This document shows, piece by piece, positions 1 to 11,562 of a stretch of 64,000 nucleotides of DNA. The notes under the pieces were generated by a model. That model did no database searches. It had not been told where the DNA came from and was given only the letters and a program-made list of their open reading frames with translations. The translations under genes and the position numbers were made by a program. Source of the DNA: Allomyces macrogynus ATCC 38327 (lineage: Eukaryota > Blastocladiomycota > Blastocladiomycetes > Blastocladiales > Blastocladiaceae). Numbering within the stretch: the first letter of the stretch is position 1; each line of letters starts with the position of its first letter. The stretch is taken from NCBI GenBank assembly GCA_000151295.1, contig GG745356.1, positions 193,334 through 257,333 of the forward strand, in the 5' to 3' direction.

Positions 1-859
1 GCTACTGCTGCTCGACGCGGCGGGCGAGACGGACGAGGTCAAGATTGACGCGAGCGCGGCCGGGTCGCAGGTGCCAAGCAAACTGGCCATCAACATCGAC
101 TGCGCGAGCAAGGTCGCGGCCAGAGCTTCGTCCGCGGGTTGCGGCACAATCGGTCCTTGGTTCACCGCCGTGGAGGGAGCGGCCGGGGTGGTCATCGTGG
201 TCCCTTGTCCGGAATACGCGTCGAATGGCGCCACCGGCAGCGGAAGCGGGAGCGGCGGCGGCACGGCCGAACCCAACTCGTGAGCGTGGGCTGAGTACGC
301 GTCAGCGGCCGCGGTCCCCGTGGTCCCGGGCTGCATCTGCACAAACGCGTTGAACATGTGGTTGGCCTCGATGCGCTGCTGGTCAAGGTCGGCGTGTTGC
401 TTGTCCTCGGCACGCAGCGTCTGAGAGCAGAACGGCGAGTCGCCGCCGTAAACTGAAAGCGACGGCGTGGGCAAACAAGTCGGATCAAGCTCGGAAATGG
501 GCGCGAGCGTGCCATAGTGGGCGACGGTGCTTGGCGTGTTAGTGGCAGTGGGGGTGGTCGCGGTCGCGGCAAACGCCGACCAGATCGCGGCGGCACTCGG
601 GCTCGCCAATTTCTCGACCAAGCTGGCCATCACGTCCTCCGGCAAGGTGGAGGAAAGCGGCGCACTGCCAAATGGCGTGGTGCTGGGCGGTCTGGAAACG
701 CAGAGCGGAGGAGGCGGAGGCGGCATTGGGCATTTCACGGTCAGCGACAGGTAGTCGGGGTTGGTGGTGGCGGGCGGCAATGGCGCGCACTGCTCGCCGT
801 CTGCGCCGGCCCGACGCGGCCTGGCGAGATTCCACGGGTACGTACGCGCGGTCCGACAT
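1..859 (-). CDS. Ser/Pro/Ala-rich protein, N-terminal part, runs off the window
   Basis: Two exons fit: 846-859 (ATG at 859) and 1-691, joined across a 154-nt intron (692-845) with donor GTACGT, a CTGAC branch site and acceptor TTTCCAG. The splice brings the short ATG frame into phase with a frame open to the window edge, giving about 235 residues with no stop. The protein starts MSDRAPPSTTPFGS and is rich in Ala, Pro, Ser and Thr. It has a proline run (PPPLPLPLPVAP) near residue 150 and a Ser tract at the window edge. No domain is visible in this part. A regulatory protein with a disordered N-terminus would look like this, but I do not recognise the family. The exon join is inferred from splice signals and frame. 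Confidence 0.55.
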
Positions 860-2063
860 GGCGACAGGCTGGCGGCGTGGTTAGTGTCGAGGAGGCGGGT
901 CGGTCGGAGGGGAGGAAAGTAAAGAAACTGGGGGAGAGAAGAAGCGCCGAGCTCGCAGCTGGAACGCGGGCTGCTGGTTTTCAAGGGCACCAACAAGCTC
1001 TCCACCCACGCGTGCACGAGCGCAAGGGTTGCGATGGATAGACGATGGTGACGGCGAAGGAGAGCATGCCCACGCGTGCAAGAAGCACGCGAAGCGAGAG
1101 CTTGGCCCAGCCGGCGCGAACGCCACGATCCGGCCCTCGCGCGTTCCTTATCCGAGCCGGACCGTCGCAGACCACAAGCGACCGTGACCACACCGTGCAT
1201 TCCGCGATGCGCGTTGGATTGAGGGGCGCGCACCCTCACGCTGCCGTTGGGGGACAATGAACGGGGGCTTGCGTCACGCGTCTGGTCCCCTCTTTCGTGG
1301 AGAACAGGGCTCAGCGAATGCACGAAAATGACTGGGGGGGCGGTCCGCATGGGCCGCACCAAGGGGCACCACCCGGCCGAGCCCAGCGAGATTACGCATC
1401 ATCCGGCATCATCCTTCACCGTGCTCGATGCAGAGCTGGATTCTCATCGGCTTCCATGGTGTCAAACTGCTCGTGAGGGCCGTTTGTCGTAGCTGCGGGT
1501 GGCCAGGGCCGCTTTGATCCCAAGCTGATGGTCGTTGATGGCTGGCTTTTCGGAGCGTGGTCGACGGCGACAGCGCACGGCACGAAGGATAACAGCATGA
1601 TCAACGGGCAACACTGGCCCATTGGGCTCGCCATGCGGCAAAACAAATGGCATCGAGGTGTTCGGTGCACCTACGAAAGCGCAAAATTCCCGCAAAATGG
1701 CCCTGACACAAACGCAAACCCGCAGATTTTGACACCCGAATTTGGTAGGACGTGGCGTTAAACGCGTTGGACGCACGAGCCTCCTGCACCCACGCCGTTC
1801 ACGCACCTGTCGTTGGATTTCATGAACGACGTGACGTGTGTGCAAACGACACTCTCAAAAGACCAAGAAACGGGAACAAGGAGATGTGCTCGGCAGAACG
1901 TGCGAATCGTACAGGCGGTGCGTATCGAGGCTAGCGGCGCATGAAGTCCAGCGACGCGCATGGAGGCCAGCAGCCAGCGGCGCGTCAGAGGGTTTCAGCG
2001 GCGCGTCGCCTAACAACGGGTCCAACGGTGCCAACAACTTTGTATTATCACATGGCTCATCAT
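860..2063. other. Intergenic, no gene seen
   Basis: This lies between the start of the leftward partial gene and the 3' end of the CFT2-like gene. Only short ORFs without codon structure or recognisable motifs occur on either strand. It presumably holds the promoter of the partial gene and the 3' end signals of CFT2. Confidence 0.5.
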
Positions 2064-4630
2064 TCACAAGACGACGTGCTGCTGGTAGAGCAGTTTGCGC
2101 ACGCGGTAATACTCTGGGCAGATGCGGCCCTCGAGGACCAGCTCCCCAGCTCCATTCTTGCCGACACCCACCTTGCCGTTCACGACCAGCACGCCGTGGT
2201 TGAACTCGGTCGAGAACCCTTCGCGGTCGAGCACCGTCTTGAAGTCACTGAGCCGCAGCGTGCCAATCACGACGGGTGGTGGCCGCTGCATGGCCGCGAG
2301 CTCGACCACATCGAGCGCCGGCACTCCCGCACCCGCTGCCGTCGTGCCCTCGGCCGCCGTCCCCGCGGGTGCACACACCATGGCCGAGACGGTGCCAATC
2401 TCGTATTCGCCGTACTTATGTAGCGTCAACTGCGTGAACAGCGCGTCCGTGAGCTTGACTTGCGTGACTTGCGCAGCCGCCGACAACCGCACGACGTCGC
2501 CGACCTTTGGCGCGAGCAATTGTGGTGTCGCCTCGGCCGCATCGTCCAGATCCACTGCACCTGCAGCTTTCGCCAGCTCATCAAACAGCGCGCCCGTCTC
2601 GCCATCATCCCCACCGACCAACACTGTCGTGCGCGCCTGCATCATCGGCACGATCCGGGCGAGCGCCGTCAAATCCGAGAGCCCCTCATAATCGATCACC
2701 TGCACGCGGCAATGAACGTCGAGGCTCACGTCGTCCTTGACGTACTTCATCGGCGCATCGTCCTTGTCATCGTCCACATCCATGGCCTCTTCCTGGTCGA
2801 GCCTGGCCTCTTCGGCCTCCTGCCGCCGCCGCGCCGCACGCTCGCGCTCCTTTTCCATGCGGTCCGCGTCGGTCATGTAATGCTCGGGCTTGATCACTTC
2901 GCCGTACTCGTCAAACCGCCGCCGGTGCTCGACAAACGGGAACCTCGCGCGCGGGTTGTCGCGCACGTACGCGTCGAATCCGACAAAGGTCGCGTGCGTG
3001 CGGTGTTGTGACTTGCTCGCCTCGGGCGCGGCCGCGGCGGCGATCGCGGTCTCGCCCATGACGCCTTCATCGTTGTCGTCCTCGTCGTCGGACAGCTCGG
3101 CCTCGATGATCGACTTGTTCTTGGCGAGCAGGTCGGCCTCCTCGCGCGCGCGTTCGGCGGCGGCCGCCTTATCAGCCACGTACGCGGCGAGCTCGTCGCC
3201 CTCGAGCGGGACGCGCCGCGCGAGCGAGAGCGGAATCGTCGCGTGCAAAACGGCGAGTTCCGAGCCGGTGCCCGACGTGCTCGCGGCACGGACCTGGTCG
3301 TAGAGCGCGCGCACAAGCGACCCAGGCGTTCCCGCCGACGGCAGGACGACCAAGTTCCGTGGACTCGCGGCCATATCGAGGAACAAGTCCCGTGCAAAAC
3401 CGGACGTCAATGCGTCGTCGGTCGCGAGCACGAGTTTCGGGTCCGGGTGTTTCTTGAGTTCGTCCCAGGACGCAGCGACCTTCACGGCCTGGAAATCGAA
3501 CGGCGACACACGGCGGTTTGAGAACGCGTGCGTGAGCGACTCGGCGTACCACTCGAGCATCCCGCGCGCCGAGTGCATGACCTTGTGCGCGACATGGCTG
3601 AGCAAGACGACCGGGTACGGGATCGAGTGTTTGGTCCACCGGTCTTCCAGGACGTAGGCGAGTTCGAGAACGCGCGACGCCGCGTCAACCGGGATCAGAA
3701 CGTTGCCACCTGCCTTGAGCGTTTCGAGCGCAGGGTGCAATAGGGCGTCGTCGCGGCCGCGAATCGAGTGGCCCACGGGTAAGTGCGCCGACGCGATCAG
3801 GAGCGTCGGGCGCATCAGCGGTGGCGCGATCTGGTCGCCGTGGAAGACGGTAGTCGGGGCCAAATGCGCGTCTTTGCGGTGGTTCATGTCCATGACGTAG
3901 ACAATATCCTCGGTCGCGCGCTTCAGGCTCCATACGGTGCCGCCGACCGAGTGACCCGCGGCAAACGCCGTGATGGTCGTGCCTTGTGCCTTGCCTGGGT
4001 CAAGATTACCACAAGAGGGTCAGAAAATGGTGCATCGGGCTGCGACCCATCGTGAACACCGAGAATAACGAACCGGACAGCGGATAGGGCTGTGAGTATC
4101 GTAGCAGAGTGACGCGGTTGAACGCGAGCTCCACATCACGTCGCGAAAACAGGTGGTCGACGGGTTCGTGCATTTTTTTCGTGAGCAGCGCGTCGTGCAC
4201 CGTGTGCCTGCCCATGGTCTGCACGGGAAACGTCGCGTAGATGGGACAATTGAGCCCGAGCTTGGCAATAGCGTAGGGCAGGGCGCCGCAGTGCCGCAAG
4301 GAACCGTGGGTCAAGAGCACACAATCAATGTCGCGAGCATGCCTGAGAGGATGAACAAGAGAATAGACGAGCCAAATCTGGGTTATATTCATTTCACGAA
4401 GATTTAACCAATCGCAATCCTCTTCCAGCCTCCATTTCTCAGTAAACCAACGCGTCGTGCTACGAACGTGGCGGTCTCTCCACCTACTTTTTGAGTAATG
4501 TGAGGTCGTCGGGGTTGACGTCGGGCGTCCAGCCACAATCGAGCAGGATCTTGGCCTCGTCTAGCTGCAACAGTGTCATGGCACCCTGTCGGGCGTCGCG
4601 GGCGCCGCTGAGCGGGATAACACTGGTCAT
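2064..4630 (-). CDS. CFT2: Cleavage and polyadenylation specificity factor subunit 2 (CPSF100/Cft2)
   Basis: Exons are 4488-4630, 4074-4342 and 2064-3994, giving 780 residues, close to the human CPSF100 length (782). The N-terminal metallo-beta-lactamase part starts MTSVIPLSGARDARQG and contains ILLDCGWTPD, then the CVLLTHGSLRHCGALPYAIA segment. The middle carries AAGHSVGGTVWSLK and YVMDMNHRKDAHL, followed by the beta-CASP region. At residues 59-67 the zinc-binding HxHxDH of the CPSF73 nuclease is replaced by THGSLRHCG, as expected for the catalytically inactive CPSF100 partner. An acidic stretch lies near residues 430-450. The C-terminus (YYRVRKLLYQQ) is typical. Introns of 145 and 79 nt keep frame. 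The protein acts in the nucleus in pre-mRNA 3'-end cleavage and polyadenylation with CPSF73 and symplekin. Identification is firm. Confidence 0.96.
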
Positions 4631-5539
4631 GGTGTTGCTTGATAGTTATTATTGATCATGCACCAAGTCGGGTGCGTCTTGAGCTCGTTGACATTGAGAT
4701 TGGGCGATTTTTGACAACAGCGGCATGGATCTCCACTTTGCTCCTCAAAAGCAAGTGTGCGGTGGATCGTGTCACGGGAATCCAAGACGAAGACCTGTCA
4801 CAGCCATCCGTGCACTGGCCTGTTGTCTTGCTGGCTTGGACCGGACGTCCTTTTCTCTCCAACCGGTCCACCGTCGCCGCAACTCGCATCCTCGCCTCGC
4901 AACGGCTTGCTTGCCGTACTGCAGCGCTGCTGCTGCGCCGGCTCCCGTTGCAACCTGTTTGCGACCGTCCACTACGACACCTATCGCATTGCCGCTCAAT
5001 CAATTGGCCTTCTTCGACCTGAGCCCTACTTTGGGCTCGGCGGATGAAAATAGCAAGGAAGAGGATTACTTGACCGATCAGGGGACGCGTCCCTTATGAC
5101 GAGAGCATTGGCGGGCGACTTGGTTTCTTGGTCGGACGAGAAACGGGTGGAGAGGATGCGGGTGACGGCGACGACGCGGTTGGATCGCGTCTAGTCGATG
5201 TGACAATACCAGAGGACCCGACTCTTTCAGAGAATCCACCTCGGGATCGTGGCCGCCGTTGTGTTGTGCAAGGTGTGGGGTCGTGTCGCGCTCGTTGAGC
5301 TGCACCGGCCCTGTTCTGTGATCATGATGGCAGGGCTGCGCCGAGGTGCCATGGGGACAAGATATGATCTTATTTGATTCGACTGGCGCGGCCGTTGCTG
5401 GATTTATGTGTTGCCTTGCGCCGGATTGACTGCGTTGGACGTGTTTCGCGTCGGGAGGATGATTGAAGTCTAGCAAATCGTCACAAATCGATCAAAACCG
5501 AACTGTATCGCTCAAACCCTCGTCGCGTTCCACGCTATT
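4631..5539. other. Intergenic, no gene seen
   Basis: This separates the CFT2 start from the LST8 stop. ORFs on both strands are short and show no family resemblance. A leftward 132-codon ORF at 5078-5476 has low-complexity His/Arg/Pro composition and looks like chance. Confidence 0.5.
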
Positions 5540-6881
5540 CTACGCCGACGGCGTCTGCTGGTCGTGCAGCGCGACGCACACGGCGGCTTTGTGGTGCCCC
5601 ATAAATTGGCCTGCGAGCTTGCCCGTGGCCACCTCCCACAGCCGCGCCGAGTGGTCGCTAGACGCTGAAGATGCACACCGACAGTGTCAGTCCCCCGTCG
5701 CTGGAGCATATCGAAACGCATCGGCAAACGTACCCGTGACCAAGTATGCCGAGTCGGCTGAGAACGCACAGTCCCAGACCCACCGCTGATGACCCGTGAG
5801 TGTGCGTACAAGCTGGTACGAGTAATTTGTCGTGTCCCAGACTTTCACCGTCGAGTCAGCCGAGCACGTCACGAGCATCCTAATCGCGTCCCAAATCGTA
5901 AGCGGCCATCACAAAGTGCTACTCAGAGCTTGGAAATGAACGTACTGGTCGTCAGGCGACAACATGCACTTGAGCAAGTACTTCTTGTGCGCCAACAACT
6001 GCCTGATCGGCTGCAACTCGGCGCCGACCCACTTCCAGATATACACATTGCCCTTGTTGTTACCGGCAATCAGCGTATCGGCCGTCGACGACACGGCGAC
6101 CGACCGCATCGCCGCGTCCTCTTCGGGCAACAGCTGGTGCGTGCACGAGTTGGCTGACAAGTCCCAGATCTTGACACTGCCGGCCTGGTCGCACGTCACG
6201 AGTTCCCCTTGGTTCGGGTGGATTTGCACGTCGGTCACGGGCGCGCGGTGGTCGTAGTCGCGCGTGGGCGTCGGCGTCCTATGAGCGGGCGCAACGATCG
6301 GTCAGGGTCCGCGCATGCCGACGAGAGGAGGGAATGGGCGTACCGCATGTCCCAGATCTTGACGGTGCGGTCCTCGCCGCCCGAGACAAACCATCGGCCG
6401 TCGGCCTGGAACTGCAGCGCCGTCACGTTGCCGACGTGGCCGTCAAACGACATGATTGGGTTGGCGTTACCAGACGCGACATCGAAAAACTTGATGGTGC
6501 CATTGCCTAATCAGGCGCGGGAGAACCGTGCGCGTCAATCGCAAAGGTCTCGGCAACGGGGAGCACACAACCACCAGCTCGTCCCGACGCGCTGGCGAGA
6601 GAATTCAGCGGCTGCTGGAACCGAACACGAACCGGCCGCAACGACAAACTTCTTGTCGGGCGAAATGGCCAGCTTGTTCACTTGCTAGTCGGGAACCACC
6701 CGCCACGTTTCGCGTCAGAGAGACAGACTCGTCGGGGTAGACAAGACCAATAGCGAGCCTCGCTTACCGAGGACTGGAATTGCACGGTCCGGTAACAGTT
6801 GCCTGACGGCGCGTCCCAGAACCGAATCGTGTGGTCGTAGCCGGCGGTGACGAGAATGACGGCGCTTGTTGCTACTGCCAT
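5540..6881 (-). CDS. LST8: Lst8, WD40 subunit of the TOR complexes
   Basis: Six exons (6768-6881, 6633-6684, 6344-6506, 5946-6278, 5734-5879, 5540-5664) give 310 residues, the usual length. The protein is a near-textbook Lst8: [20 protein letters not shown] at the N-terminus, then [67 protein letters not shown] and [11 protein letters not shown]. It folds as a seven-bladed WD40 propeller. Family knowledge: Lst8 binds the TOR kinase domain in TORC1 and TORC2. Introns of 65-126 nt were placed where donor, acceptor and phase agree with family conservation. The fourth intron uses CA|GTACGT, which removes a few unconserved residues. Confidence 0.96.
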
Positions 6882-7281
6882 TGGCTCGATTTAAATGGTG
6901 ACGATTGGATGAACTTGCAGCAAGTTGTGGAGCACGTTTGGGGGTCGGTTCTGGTTGAATTGATTTGCAGCACAGTAGACGGAAAAATGGAGAAATGGAT
7001 GGTGAACGGTTTTTACTTGATGGTCACCACCTCCCAGCTGCAAGACAGGCAGTCCTGCCGCCCTCCACAACATGGTTCGCATCTCACCACGGATTGCATC
7101 GTGCATTGTTGTTCAATCTTGCGCTCACTCGAGCTTTTCCGCGGCCCCAGGCCGCCATTGCCGAACTGGCGCTCATCGGCACTCATCGACGCCCTCCGCC
7201 GCCGCAATCCTGACCCAAACCGACCCGATCCATCGCAATCAACACTGTCTGTAATCAGTAAACTGAACCCATTCCTCCCCA
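6882..7281. other. LST8 upstream / acyltransferase downstream region
   Basis: About 400 nt between two leftward genes. No conserved ORF is seen. It should contain the LST8 promoter and the 3' end of the acyltransferase transcript. Confidence 0.45.
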
Positions 7282-8624
7282 TTACTCCTCCTCCTCCCCA
7301 TCCCTCCCCACCGCTCGCCGTTGCCGCACGGCATAATCGTCGAGGTACCCGTCCTCGCGGTCCATTTTCTGGTCCTGCACGAGCGAGTCCGGCTCAACCG
7401 CGCCATTGATCGGCATCGGCTGCTCGTGGATCGAGACCGAATCGCGCAGCGGGTGACGGCGGTGGCCCTCGTCGTCCGAATCCGACGACGACGACGAACC
7501 GTCCGGCGCACCAGGTGTCGGCACCTTGGCAGAAATGTCGATGTAGGTCGCAATCATCATTTCGCGCGTTTCTGTGAGCAGCTCGTTGATCGTTTCCTTG
7601 TCGTCGATAGCGATGCCCTCGGTCGGGATCGGCGGGAGGACTATGGAGGGGCCTTGCGTCAGTGACGGAGGAGGTGGTGAACAGGAATGCCGCGGCGATG
7701 CGTACCCTTGATGTGCACGGTCCCACCTACAAACGATTTGGCTTTGGAGTCGAAAATATCGTCGTACGCCGAGAAGACGACAGGCACAATCGGGATCTGT
7801 GCCTGCACGGCCAAGTGGAACGCGCCCTTCTTGAACGGCAGCATCGTGCGCTCGCGCGTGCGCGCGCGCGTGCCCTCGGGGTATACAAAGAGCGATAGCT
7901 ACAAACAGCGCAAGACGAAATGAGCGCTGTGCGGGGCTGGGGGCAGGAGCGCGAAAGAGGACAAACGCACCTTTTTGGCGTTCATCTCCTTGATGGCCTT
8001 GTCCATGGCCTGCCGCGCCTTGGCCGAGTTGCCGCGGTCTACAAAGACGGCGTGCGTCGCAGCCACTGTGGAATTATCAGTTGGTGTTAGCCTGCTGCCC
8101 GCTGACGACATGCGTCGGCCACTGCGACGCGCAACATACTGAAGGCGCCGAGCACGGGTACCGCGCGCAAACTCTTCTTGGCCTACACACATCGACATCA
8201 GCGCATGTCCCTCAACACCTGCACCCGCGCGTCACAAACATACCATGACCGTGCAATGCCGCGGGAAAATCGCCGACATCGTGATCATGTCGAGGGTCGC
8301 CTGGTGGTTCCCGACAAGCACAGCTTGGAACTCGGGGTTCTCCAAGAACTCGCCCCCCGACACCACACAGTCGACGCCGAGCACAATCGAACCCAGGGTC
8401 ACCATGACGCGGCCGACATAATACGAAATATCGAGACGCAAGTCCTTGTCAAACAGCTTGGCAAAGAGCGCGAGCAAGAGACCGTAGGTCGCGGCGACGA
8501 CCGTGACGAGGCCATAGTGCGTGAGCTTAATGTAGTACTGCACGGCGCGTGGCGCGAGGTTGAGCCGCGCGAGAAGCGACAGCGCCACGTAGGTGATGAA
8601 AATCAGCGACGCGAACAGGTTCAT
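7282..8624 (-). CDS. SLC1: 1-acyl-sn-glycerol-3-phosphate acyltransferase (AGPAT)
   Basis: Exons are 8244-8624, 8140-8182, 7971-8065, 7706-7898 and 7282-7640, 356 residues. Membrane-spanning stretches at the N-terminus (NLFASLIFITYVALSLLARL and VTVVAATYGLLLALFAKLF) precede the acyltransferase core. The catalytic NHxxxxD motif is NHQATLD at residues 106-112. The substrate-binding EGTR motif is YPEGTRART near residue 181, and the IPIVPVVFS block follows. The C-terminal tail after about residue 280 is Ser/Asp-rich and unconserved. Family role: acylation of lysophosphatidic acid to phosphatidic acid in the ER. An ATG at 8624 opens directly before the first hydrophobic segment; the frame continues upstream only with a GTG, so 8624 is preferred. 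Four introns of 61-74 nt all keep phase. Confidence 0.93.
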
Positions 8625-9526
8625 CGTCGAGTGCGGAGCACGAGAGTAGTAGTGGTGGTGGTAGGACGCAGTCGCAGAGTCGGTGCGCGCGTCCGTCAAT
8701 CGTTGTTGGCGGCCTGGAGTACGCCAGGTGCCGAGAAATGCTCTTTCAGCTTGCAGCAGCTGCAGCAAGGCAATGGAGCAGGACAAGAGCCGTCGTAGAG
8801 TCGCCACGAGGGTCGGTCAAGTCCAAGCGACGCTTCCCGTTAGTTTTCTTCGTTGACTGGTCAACAAGAGCGCAGGCGAGCGCGTCTCGTCGTTGATGTT
8901 GAAATGGGTATCAGATAGTCGGTACTGCGAGAGGAAGAGCGGGGCGGGGAGCGGTCCAAGAGATATTCACCTTGCGTGCTTGAGCCAAGTCAAGGGCCAA
9001 ACAAGTGAGGGGCGCGCGCCTGCTGGTCACAAAGTGCGCACAACGCGCACTGATGTCGGGGTGCGAAGAGATGCGGGATCCGGCGCTTATCCGGGCGTCG
9101 GGTTGTTGGTTGGGTTGGGTTCGCTTGCAAGCCGCAAAAAATCCAGGTCCGGAGCTGAGCTGGCTGTCTCCGCCGGGTCGGCCGGCAGCGGGATGACGGG
9201 TGGTCGTCGGGCGCTGGTGCGTTCGTCTGGCCGCGGGTCCGCTGCAGGGAGTACGGCGTCGTGGTGGTGGTGGCCAACAGGGGTAGGGAAAATTAATGTC
9301 CGATAATCGCTAGTTGGAGCGGAGGGGTGGAGGATGGAGATGGACTTGGTCGCGTCGCACGCACGTTGCTGCTGGCCGGTGTGGCGGAGAGGGCGCGCCC
9401 TGATGTCAGTTGCACGTGCAATTTGCAGCGAGACAATTGTGAGCAAGTCAGAAAATCCCAAAAATGTGCTCTCTTGAAGCCTTCTTGTCGACGAAGAAAA
9501 TATAGAAAAGGCACGCCCCGCTCAAA
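8625..9526. other. Intergenic, no gene seen
   Basis: About 900 nt between the acyltransferase start and the TPR gene stop. Contains GT- and GGT-rich stretches and short ORFs only. Confidence 0.45.
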
Positions 9527-10889
9527 TCACAACTCCATGTCCTCCCACTCGCCGTCATCGTCCTCGGCATTGTCGTCGTCCTCGCCGGCGCCGTCGGCCG
9601 AGGCAAAGACGCCCTTGGCCGCCATTTCGGCCAGCAACTCCTCAACGTGTTGCAGCAGCGGTACGTCGTCGTAGTTTTGACGCTCGTAGAGCTACACAAG
9701 TTGCAAAGGAATGTCAGTCCGACATCTCTCCACCCAGCAAAGGCGCGCTCAAGAACTGCGTACCGCCTTGGCGCGCTGTAAGCACTCGATCGCATCACTC
9801 CACCACTCGTCGCGTGAACTGCGTGCGTCCATGACTTCGTCCTCGGGCAACTCCACAGCGACCTCGATCCCGGCGACCTCGGTCGTGGGCTTGGCCTCGG
9901 CGCTCGCGGTGCCGACCAAAAAGTAGGTCCACCCAAACAGGTACCAGGCCTCGACCGACTCGTCAAACTCCTGCATGCACACGCCGAGAACATCGAACGC
10001 GCGGCCATAGAGCCCAAGCTCAAGGCACAGGCGCACGGCATTGAGTCGCGCGTCGAAAGTCGGAAGCCGCGGAGGGTCTGGCACGGCATTCGTGCGTTCC
10101 AGTTCCATCATCTTTTCCGGGTCCGAGAGCATCGACAGGTAGGCCATGAAAGGTTGCAGCCATTGTGCGAGCGACGATTGCAGCGTGCTCTTCGCATCGA
10201 GCGGCTGCGAGTTGGAGATTTGCACCGAGGCGAGCGTCAGGTAGGGGTCTGGATTGCTCGGGTCCACTTGGATCGCACGGTGCAGGACGGTCAAACACGT
10301 GTCGGCTGCTTCGGGCTCAAAGCTACGGAATGTGCAGTCGGCGGGATCAATGATCGGCACTCCACCCACCGCGCCTCCCGAGGTTGGCCAGAAATCGTTA
10401 CCAGAGGTCGGTGAGGTAAATCTCCGCGATGCCGCACAACGCCTCCGAGATCTTCTCCTTAAGCTCGGCCACGTCGCCGCCCGCCGCAGCGAGCTTTGCC
10501 TCGAGCACCTGGCCCGCACGCTGGTACCATGCGACAGCGTCCTTGGCAGCGCTCAGCTGCGCAAGGTAGAGGAGCACCGACGCGTTGTTTTGATCGACCG
10601 CGACATAGCGATCAAACGCGGATTTGGCTTCGACGGGCTTGCCGAGGTCAAGCAGGAGCGTGCCCACGAGCTCGAGCGTTGTCAGGTGCGTCGGGTAGCT
10701 GCTCAGCACGTGCTGCGCGAGCTGCAGGGCTTCGGCCAGTTCGCCACGCTCGACGAGGGCCGTGGCGAGCGGGAGCGCGGTTTCCGGGTCGGATGGAGGT
10801 GGTGGTGCTGGTGCCGAGGCAGTTGATGACGAGGAGCGCGACGATTTGCTGGCGACGCGCTTGCCGCCCACGCGCTTGGCCTTGCCCAT
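9527..10889 (-). CDS. ACL4: TPR protein resembling ribosome assembly chaperone Acl4
   Basis: Exons are 10402-10889, 9764-10322 and 9527-9691, 403 residues. It begins MGKAKRVGGKRVASKSSRSS, a short basic Ser-rich leader. TPR-like helix pairs follow: ALPLATALVERGELAEALQL, TLELVGTLLLDLGKPVEAKS, DPYLTLASVQISNSQPLDAK, ARLNAVRLCLELGLYGRAFD. The C-terminus is acidic and ends DDDGEWEDMEL, a pattern seen in Acl4-type proteins. Family role: Acl4 binds newly made ribosomal protein uL4 (Rpl4) and escorts it to pre-60S particles. The TPR assignment is direct from sequence; the Acl4 assignment rests on overall architecture and the acidic tail, so another small TPR protein is possible. It lies head-to-head with TIM44. 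Confidence 0.78.
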
Positions 10890-11562
10890 GGTCGATTGGT
10901 TGATCCACGCTGATTTGGCGGCGTAATTGCAGGCGATGGATGGCCACTCTCCACCGTGTCGTGGCCGTGAATGCCGGCTGATGCTGCCGTGGTCGTCGTG
11001 ATTGCAAGCTGTGCTGGACGTTCAGCATGGGCAGCAGCGAGATAGTGCGTCCTGGGTCACGCTGTATCACACTAGGCGTTGCCATGTGCTCTTCGCTCGC
11101 AGAACTGGACAGAATGCAGCCAACACGTGAACAAATACGGCGCAATCTGTTGAACGCGAAATGATGATTTGATCGACGAGCGGTTGCGATCACTTCACTG
11201 TTGGCCCCTTGGAAGCCGCTCCGACCACCACCACGCTCCCCACGCTGCCATTTGCCCATTTTTGCCAACGTCAACGAGCACGATCTGCCCGGCGCCTAAC
11301 CCGAACGAACCGGACCGGACCGACCGACCGACCGACCGCCGCCTGCTACAACCCGCTGCAAGCGTCACGACCAGCACTTGTTCGCCGTGGCCAAAAAGCA
11401 CCAACAACCAACTGTTCCTCAAGCAACACTCCCAGTCGCGCCGTATTCGGTCGTGTATGGACCTCCGCACCTGTATTGCGCTCCAGTCCCATCGTCTCCG
11501 CCGTCTCGCTGACCCGCTGCATTGCACGGGCCGCCTAGCTTTGATCCCTTCCCACGACCACC
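10890..11562. promoter_or_regulatory. Divergent intergenic region ACL4-like / TIM44
   Basis: 673 nt between two outward-facing start codons, so it must carry both promoters. The TIM44-proximal half is strongly C-rich with tandem CCGA repeats (ACCGACCGACCGACCGACCG near 11318). No TATA box is convincing. No conserved ORF is present. Confidence 0.5.

Noticed and set aside
5078..5476. 132-codon leftward ORF between CFT2 and LST8
   Set aside because: Low-complexity composition, no motif, no splice context.
7282..8807. Upstream start at 8807 for the acyltransferase
   Set aside because: The codon is GTG and the added residues are not acyltransferase-like; ATG 8624 precedes the membrane segment directly.
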